Part shown: positions 57,343-64,000 of the stretch, piece after piece
How the letters are laid out: every line of letters begins with the position of its first letter
How positions within the stretch are numbered: position 1 is the first letter of the stretch
Assembly (NCBI GenBank): GCA_023614405.1
Contig: CM042697.1
Location: 467,090,744-467,154,743 of the forward strand
Length of the DNA: 64,000 nucleotides
Direction: 5' to 3'
DNA from: Avena insularis
Lineage: Eukaryota; Streptophyta; Magnoliopsida; Poales; Poaceae
The notes under the pieces: generated by a model
What the model saw: only the letters and a program-made list of their open reading frames with translations
Database searches by the model: none
Told to the model about the DNA's origin: nothing
Program-made: the position numbers and the translations under genes

Positions 57343-58050
57343 CTAATGGTCGACACGTGGTTCCCAGTGAACATCACCTTTCCAAGCAGCCACATAATGT
57401 ATGCCTCTAAGCTGCGTGTAATCTGTGGCGCAGTCATCGAAGTGGTTAGGAACCCAAACCTCTGGATCTGCATTGGCAAATAGAACAATTATTAGTACAT
57501 GATACTGCTCCAACCAAATAGAACAAATAAATGAAACACACCTGATACTGCTCCAACCATCCAAATTTTGGCCCATGATTGTCATGGGCAAAGGCCTGAG
57601 CTCCATCACGGATGCCAAAGAATCATTGGGCCATGTCTTGGGCCCAATTTGTCGGTGGATCCACTGGGCCTATGGGCACGCCAGCCAACGGAAGTCCCAG
57701 CAAGTACGAGGCGTCCTGAAGGGTAGGAGATATCTCTCTATCGAAAATGGAAAGTGTGAGTCTCGGGCCTCCATTGATCCACCAAGCACATGAGCAAAGA
57801 CGAGTCGTAGTGTAGGCGACTAGTCTGAAACCCAAGGTGTCGCCCTTCTATCTCCTCCATACGAGTGGCCTCAACCAAACGAACGAAGGGTAAGAGCCCA
57901 GCCCACTTCAATCTACATATGAAGATATCACAACAGTTTAGTTAGTTTGGCCCATAAATATCCCAACAACAAGAGAAATAAATGTCACATGCCTCTGAAG
58001 CCAATCAGGGTGTATGCACCAGTTCGACATGGGAGTGCGAGTCACTAGGT
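57343..58050 (-). pseudogene. Plant mobile domain (PMD/MAIN-like) gene fragment, broken
   Basis: On minus, an exon reading SRTPMSNWCIHPDWLQR (about 58050-57985) is followed by an intron with acceptor ATGTAG. The PMD core comes next: LLPFVRLVEATRMEEIEGRH, SSLLMCLVDQWRPETHTFHF, a stop plus frame change, then ISPTLQDASYLLGLPLAGVP (to about 57640). A 74-bp GT-AG intron (57541-57468) precedes a last block (WVPNHFDDCATDYTQLRGIH). The PMD is a domain of Arabidopsis MAIN/MAIL proteins, nuclear factors linked to silencing and genome stability, and is also carried by transposons. The N-terminal side is cut off by the copia LTR at 58056. Confidence 0.7.
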
Positions 58051-58055
58051 GCTTC

Positions 58056-59274
58056 TGTTGGAATTATGCCCTAGAGGCAATAATAAAGGTGTTATTATTA
58101 TAATTCTTGTTCATGATAATGTTTATATTCCATGCTAGAATTGTATTAAGTGGAAACTTTAATACTTGTGTGGTTTGTGAACAACACCGTGTCCCTAGTA
58201 CGCCTCTATGGACTAGCTCATTGATTAATGATGGTTAAGGTTTCCTAACCATAGACATGAGTTGTCGATTAATAATGAGATCATATCATTGGGAGAATGA
58301 TATGATGGACAGACCCAAACTAAGCAGAGCAATTAGATCGTGTCATCGTGTTCATCTTTGCGAAGCTTTCCTTATGTCAAATATTGTATTCCTTAGACCA
58401 TGAGATAATACAACTCCCTGGTATCGGAAGAAAGCTTTGAGGTCATCAAACGTCATCCTATGAGAGGGTGATCATAAAGGTGTCTCTCAGGTGATCGGAA
58501 AGTGCTCATTGGGTTGTATGTATCGAGATGGGATTTGTCCTCCCAAGTCGGAGAGATATACTTGGCCCACTCGTAATAGATATCAACACCTCTTGTAATC
58601 ATGTTGTTTAGGAGTTAATCACTAAGTGATATCGGATTACGAACGAGTAAAGTACTTGCTGTGAACGAGATTGAACTAGGTATGACGGTACCGACGATCG
58701 AATCTCGGGCAAGTAAAATATCGCGAGACGAAGGGAATATATATATGGGATTGATTGAATCCTGGCATCGTGGTTCATCCGATATGATCATCGATGAATG
58801 TGTGGGAGTCAATATGGGTTTCCAGACCCCGCTATTGATTATTGATATAAGATCATGTCTGCATATTCTCGAACCCGAAGGGTCACACACTTAACGTGTC
58901 TCGACGCTAGGATAGATTGGATAATTGGTTTATGAGTTTTTGTTCGGAGTCTCAGATGGGATCCGGGACATCACGAGAGGTTCCGGAATGGTCCGGAGAA
59001 TAAGATTCATATAAGGCAGTGCAGTTTTTGGAGTTCGGAATTGTTCCGGGTTAATCGGTATTGTACCGGAACCTTCTAGAACCTTCCAGAGGGGGACCAA
59101 CGTGGTCCCACCTGTCGGGAGGGGGCATGGGCCTATGAAGGAGTGCCCTGGACGCATTGGGTATGAAGATCTAATCCAATCTCTCTCATTGTTTGCATCT
59201 CCTAGATTAGATCTTGGCTTCCCTCTGTTCGCATCCGTAGAAAATTTTGATTTACTATGCCGCGAAACCCTTCA
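58056..59274 (+). repeat. 5' LTR of the BARE/Angela-type element
   Basis: It runs from TGTTGGAATT to ACCCTTCA directly before the primer site, about 1.22 kb, shorter than the roughly 1.7-1.8 kb recalled for BARE-1/Angela LTRs. A TATA-like AATATATATATGGG lies at about 58736. As the 5' LTR it would promote plus-strand transcription. Confidence 0.8.
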
Positions 59275-59275
59275 G

Positions 59276-59287
59276 TGGTATTAGAGC
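59276..59287 (+). other. Primer-binding site (initiator Met tRNA)
   Basis: TGGTATTAGAGC, one substitution from TGGTATCAGAGC, the complement of the initiator methionine tRNA 3' end used by many plant copia elements. It follows the LTR by one base. Confidence 0.85.
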
Positions 59288-60495
59288 TAGATCTATGCGT
59301 AGATGTGTTTCACAAGTAGAATGCAACATGGTTGTTGCGGGCATTGATGTTTTCTGTTGCAAGACTCTTGTTTGTGTTCTTCTTATGACGCGGGATAGCG
59401 AGATTGAAGCGGTCCAGTCCAACCTTACGCGACGTCGTTCGCGAGACCGGCTCCGCACTTGACGTGTGGCTTGTTCCACACATGCGGCTGGTGGATGCCT
59501 GTTTCTCTCACTATAGTTGTCATGGGTTTAACGCCGGAGTTTGGCAACCATAATATCACCGTTGTGGCTTTCCGTAGGTAAGAATCGTTCTTAGCATGCT
59601 ACTTCCATAAGCCACGTAAAACATGCAACAACAAAGTAGAGGCGTCTAACTTGTTTTTGCATGGAGTGTTTTTTGTGATATGGTATGGCCCAAGATGTGA
59701 TGAGTGTATTGTATGTGATGATCATGTTTTGTAATGTTTCACGACTTGCATGTCGATGAGTACACAACCGGCAGGATCCATATGGTTGTCTTTATAATTG
59801 TGTATGACCTGCGAGCCAACTTTTTATACGCCATGTAATAGCTTTACTTTATCGCTAAGTAGTTAGCAATAGTTGTAGTTGCTATTCGTGGTGGAGGCAA
59901 TCATGGTGGAGTGATGGAGATCATGCCGACACGCACAAGATGGAGATCATTGCGCGAAGATTGGCTATACCATGTCACATAAAGTTATATGCATGTGATG
60001 TTTATCCTTTTATGTATCTTATTATGCTTAGATCGCGATGGTAGCATTATAAGATGATTCCTCACTTAAAGATCAAGATGAAACTGTGTTCTCCCCATGT
60101 ATGCACTGCTATGAAGTTCGTGTCCAAGCATCACGTGATGATCGGGTGCTATAGACTCTACGCTCACATACAACGGGTGCAAGCCAGTTTTGCACACGCG
60201 GAAATACTTGGGTCTAACTTGACGAGCCTAGCATGTACAGACATGGCCTCGGAACACATGAACCGAAAGGTTAAGCATGAGTCATATGAATGATATGATC
60301 GACACTTCGTTGTCCACCATTGAAGCCACATCTCTTCTCGTGAAGATCGGATTAGGTGTGGTGAATTTGGATCATGTTCACTAAACAACTTGAGGGATGT
60401 TGAATTTAGTGGGAGTTCATCTAGTAATTTGATTAAAAGTTGAACTAGTTATCATGAACATAGTCTAATTTGTACTTGCAAATATTGTAGATCAC
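59288..60495 (+). other. Untranslated leader of the copia element
   Basis: About 1.2 kb without a long frame. The sequence is typical of this group's leader, for example ACATGCAACAACAAAGTAGA and CATGTGATGTTTATCC. Short ATGs occur but no protein is supported. Confidence 0.6.
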
Positions 60496-61305
60496 ATGGC
60501 TAAGTCCAACTTCAACTTCAACGTTTTTTCTGAGAAAGAAAAGCTTAAGAACAATGGGTCTAACTTCACCAACTGGTTCCGCAATCTGAGAATCATTCTC
60601 TCTGGCGGTCAAAAGGACTATGTCCTTGAGAAAGCGTTAGGTAACCCCCCTGCTGCAACTGCGCCGGCTGATGAGAAAGCTGTCTATCAGTCGCGCAAAG
60701 ATGATTATGGTGTGATTAAGAGCACCATGTTGTTTGCTATGGAATCGGACCTTCAAAATTGTTTTGAAGACTATCCCGGGCCCTTTGAGATTCTTGAGGA
60801 ACTGAAAACCATGTTTCAGACTCAGGTCCGTTCTAAGAGATATGAGGTCTCTGAGAGATTATTTAACTACAAGATGGAGGAAGGGAGTTTCGTTAGTGAG
60901 CACGCCATAAAGATGTCGGGCTACACTCAACGCCTTGAGCAACTGGACTGCAAGATTCCAGAGGAGCTCAAGATTGACAGGGTTCTGCAATCACTCCCTC
61001 CCAGCTACAAAAGTTTTGTAGTGACTCATAATCAGATTGGTTCCATCGACACGATCACCGAGCTCTTCGCAGCTGAAGGCTGCGAGGTGGACATCAAAAG
61101 GATAATCATGTGTTGATGGTCAACAAGCCCTCCTTTAAGAAAGGTAAGGGTGCAAAGAAGCCCTTCAAGAAGCGCGGTAAGCGCGTTGCCCTCCGAGAAG
61201 AAGCTCAAGTCCGGTCCTAAGCCGGACCGAGTGCTTCTATTGCAAGGACAAGGGTCACTGGAAGCGCAACTGTCCGAAGTACTTAGCGGACAAGAAGGCT
61301 GGAAC
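60496..61305 (+). pseudogene. copia gag with zinc knuckle, frameshifted
   Basis: The ATG at 60496 opens MAKSNFNFNVFSEKEKLKNN, and gag continues with NWFRNLRIILSGGQKDYVLE and ETPYELW-type pol only far downstream. The frame is open to 61116. A frame change near 61090-61110 leads into the basic linker (KKPFKKRGKR), and a second one leads to the CCHC zinc knuckle CFYCKDKGHWKRNC (about 61234-61275). Gag forms the virus-like particle that packages element RNA in the cytoplasm. The first 200 residues are intact; the nucleocapsid part is out of frame. Confidence 0.85.
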
Positions 61306-61319
61306 CATCAAAGGTATAT

Positions 61320-63876
61320 TTGATATACATGTTATTGATGTTTTCCTTACTAGCCCTTTGTTGTAGTGCCTGGGTATTTGATACTGGTTCAGTTGCTAAT
61401 ATTTGTAACTCGAAACAGGAGCTACGGAATAGACGGCAGCTTGCGAGGGATGAGGTGACGATGCGCGTTGGCAACGGATCAAGAGTTGATGTGATGGTCG
61501 TCGGCACGCTCTCCTTAGTTTTACCTTCGGGATTAGTTTTAAACCTCAATAAATGTTATTATGTGCTTGCGTTGAGCATGAACATTATTTCTGGATCTTG
61601 TTTATTGCAAGACGGTTATTCATTTAAATCGGAGAATAATGGTTATTCTATTTATATGAGTAACATCTTTTATGGTCATGCACCTATCGTGAATGGTTTA
61701 TTTCTTCTAAATCTCGAAAGGGATGAAACACACATCCATAACATTGAGGCTAAGAGATGCAAAGTAGATAGTGATAATACTACTTATTTGTGGCACTGTC
61801 GTCTAGGTCATATTGGTGTAAAACGCATGAGGAAACTCCATTCTGATGGACTTTTGGAGTCTCTTGATTTTGAATCATTTGACACATGCGAACCATGCCT
61901 CATGGGCAAGATGATCAAGACCCCGTTCTCCGGAATGATGGAGCGAGCAACGGACTTGTTGGAAATCATACATACCGATGTGTGCGGACCGATGAGTGTT
62001 TCGACGCGCGGTGGATATCGCTATTTTCTCACTTTTACCGATGACTTAAGTAGATATGGGTATATCTATTTAATGAACATAAATCTGAAACATTTGAAAA
62101 GTTCAAGTAATTTCAGAATGAAGTGGAGAACCATCGTAACAGAAAGATTAAGTTTCTACGATCCGATCGTGGGGGTGAATATTTGAGTTATGATTTTCTC
62201 ACACATCTTAAAGCAAGCGGAATCGTTTTGCAACTCACGCCACCCGGAACACCACAGCGCAATGGTGTGTCTGAACGCCGGAATCGAACTCTATTAGATA
62301 TGGTCCGATCGATGATGTCTCTTACTGATTTGCCGTTATCATTTTGGGGTTATGCATTAGAAACCGCTGCATTCACTTTAAATAGGGCTCCATCTAAATC
62401 CGTTGAGACGACACCGTATGAACTGTGGTTTGGTGCTAAACCTAAGTTGTCGTGTCTTAAAGTTTGGGGATGCGAAGCTTACGTCAAGAAGTTGATGTCG
62501 GACAAGCTCGAACCCAAAGCGGAGAAATGCGTCTTCATAGGATACCCTAAGGAAACTATTGGGTATACCTTCTATCACAAAACCGAAGGCAAAGTGTTTG
62601 TCGCAAAGAACGGTTCCTTTCTTGAGAAGGAGTTTCTCTCGAAAGAAGTGAGTGGGAGGAAAGTAGAGCTAGACGAGGTTATTGAACCTTCTCTTGAGTT
62701 GGAGAGTAAAGACCTGAAATTGTTCCAAAGGTCATTTGCACCAATAATAGAGGAAGCTAATGATAAGGATCATGAAGCTTCGGACGATGCTGCTACTAAA
62801 CGTCGCAGGTTGACAAGGTCGCGTGCCCCTCCTAAGTGGTACGGCAACCCTGTCTTAACTATCTTGTTAGTAGATGACAGTGAGCCTGCGAACTATGAGG
62901 AAGCGATGATGAGCCCAGACTCTGAGAAATGGCTAGAGGTCATGAAATCCGAATTGGGATCCATGAGCAAAAACCAAGTATGGACTTTGGTGGACCCTCC
63001 TAGCGACCGAAAGGCCGTTGAGTGCAAATGGATTTTCAAGAAGAAAACGGACGCGGATGGTAATGTTACCGTCTATAAAGCACGGCTTGTCGCGAAAGGT
63101 TTTCGACAAGTTCAAGGTGTTGACTACGATGAGACTTTCTCTCCGTGAGCGATGTTTAAGTCCATTCGATTTTATTAGCAATTGCTGCGTTTCATGATTA
63201 TGAAATATGGCAAATGGATGTCAAGATCGCTTCCTCAATGGCAACATTGATGAAGAGTTGTATATGATGCAACCCGGTTTTGTCGATCCTAAGGATGCCG
63301 ATAAAGTATGCAAACTTCAGCTGCCCATTTATGGACAAGCAAGCATCTCGGAGTTGGAACCTTCGTTTTGATCAAGTGATCAAGAGCTTTGGATTTGTTC
63401 CAAATAGCTACGAAGCTTGTATCTACAAGAAAGTGAGTGGGAGCTCGGTGACATTTCTGGTACTATATGTGGATGACATATTGATTATTGGAAATGACAT
63501 TAACATGCTTAACGATGTGAAGAGTTATTTGAACAAGTGTTTTTAATGAAAGACCTAGGTGAAGCTTCTTACATATTGGGCATCAAAATCTATAGAGATA
63601 GACAAAGACGCCTGATAGCTTTAAGCCAGAGTACATACCTAGACAAAGTTCTGAAAAGGTTCAGAATGGATAAGGCAAAGAAAGGTTCGGTGCCTATGTT
63701 GTCAGGTAAGATATTGAGCAAGGCTCAGTGTCCAGCTACGGTAAATGATAGGGAAGCTATGAGCAAAGTGCCTTATGCCTCGGCCATAGGTTCTATCATG
63801 TATGCCATGCTGTGTACTAGACCGGATGTGTCCAATGCTCTTAGTTTGACGAGCAGATATCAAAGTGATCCAGGAG
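61320..63876 (+). pseudogene. copia pol (protease, integrase, reverse transcriptase), broken
   Basis: The protease motif is WVFDTGSVANIC (about 61370). The integrase zinc-binding block is LWHCRLGHIG...CEPCLMGK, and the core IIHTDVCGP, then after a frameshift near 62100, FLRSDRGGEY and GVSERRNRTLL. Reverse transcriptase starts at about 62850 (VECKWIFKKKTDADGN, ARLVAKGFRQVQGVDYDETF). A stop at about 63146 follows, then frame changes near 63215 and 63330. The catalytic YVDD is intact (about 63467). Another frame change occurs near 63545, after which MKDLGEASYILGIKIYRDR and the start of RNase H (PYASAIGSIMYAMLCTRPDV) can be read. It stops matching copia after YQSDPG at about 63876. Confidence 0.9.
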
Positions 63877-64000
63877 TGGTGACATGGTTATACCCTACGG
63901 GTACGTGACTTCAGCATACCTGGTCCAGCCCAAGAAAGGCCCACAGCAGATATACGCTGGCCCATGAAGATTTTCGGGTGGCCAAGGCCCATGATGCCTT
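63877..64000. mobile_element. Start of another element inserted into copia pol (truncated by window)
   Basis: The copia reading breaks after the SDPG codons and is replaced by TGGTTATACCCTACGGGTAC and following sequence. A TG-containing start lies between 63877 and 63886, so this may be an LTR edge. Identity and orientation cannot be settled from 124 bases. Confidence 0.45.

Larger units (their letters stand above)
56391..58055. mobile_element. Remains of a PMD-type (MULE-associated) element
   Basis: From about 56391 the duplication backbone is replaced by AT-rich sequence, then a block full of GACGAC/GTCGTC motifs (56465-56640). A TATA promoter and broken frame follow on plus, and a broken PMD gene on minus. 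PMD genes in plants are repeatedly associated with Mutator-like transposons. No terminal inverted repeats could be seen because the right side is cut by the copia insertion at 58056. Confidence 0.45.
58056..63876 (+). mobile_element. BARE/WIS/Angela-type Ty1/copia retrotransposon, 5' part, degenerate
   Basis: The LTR starts TGTTGGAATTATGCCCTAG, a signature of the abundant BARE/WIS/Angela group of Triticeae. Order: LTR, primer site, 1.2-kb leader, gag, zinc knuckle, protease, integrase, reverse transcriptase, RNase H start. The left target flank is GCTTC (58051-58055). The 3' LTR is not in the window because another element interrupts near 63876. Multiple lesions in pol make it defective. The exact family name cannot be decided by eye. 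Confidence 0.85.

Overview
The window is repeat-dominated nuclear DNA from a grass, almost certainly a Triticeae species (wheat, Aegilops, barley or rye group). The reasons are the element families present: a BARE/WIS/Angela-type copia LTR starting TGTTGGAATTATGCCCTAG, CACTA ends carrying CCGGTTGG subterminal repeats, many Stowaway MITEs with CTCCCTCC ends at TA targets, and an Athila-type gypsy element with a GTTGCCGGGGA primer site. I see no intact host gene, no tRNA or rRNA gene and no bacterial-type feature. The only intact, plausibly functional protein-coding gene is a mariner-like transposase.

Layout. 1-10539: an Athila-type gypsy element on the minus strand (5' LTR 9182-10539, broken gag-protease, an intact downstream ORF, no reverse transcriptase or integrase), interrupted by a 3.85-kb solo LTR (761-4614) with a perfect 5-bp target duplication. 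10540-11359: an unclassified older repeat. 11360-24038: a full-length 12.7-kb CACTA element with GGA target duplication, a decayed TNP2/DUF4216 transposase gene, a second decayed gene ending in a Ulp1-like protease domain, a 669-bp tandem array, and a TATA box followed by a tandem array of hairpins. 24042-25254: older repeat and a possible retroposon.

25255-56390: an ancient local triplication of non-coding DNA (unit 1 25255-33004, a partial unit 33005-34430, unit 2 34553-51884, unit 3 51885-56390). The copies act as empty-site controls for each other, so many insertions can be delimited: nine or so Stowaway MITEs, a 1.04-kb poly-A retroposon, LINE fragments, a copia element with both LTRs (43956-50439), and a 5.84-kb mariner-like element (36230-42072) with 28-bp terminal inverted repeats, TA duplication and an uninterrupted DD39D transposase.

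56391-58055: remains of a plant-mobile-domain (PMD) type element, with a TATA promoter and a broken companion frame on plus and a broken PMD gene on minus. It is cut by a BARE/Angela-type copia element on plus (58056 onward: LTR, primer site, gag, protease, integrase, reverse transcriptase, all with lesions). That element is itself interrupted near 63876 by the first bases of another element that runs off the window.

How it works together: most genes here are relics. The intact mariner-like transposase is of the type known to mobilise Stowaway MITEs, and its ends resemble those of two MITEs in this window. The strongest candidates for something undescribed are this mariner element (its N-terminus carries three LxLxL/DLN-like motifs, and it has GC-rich blocks at both ends), and the TATA-led hairpin array inside the CACTA element, which looks like a small-RNA precursor.
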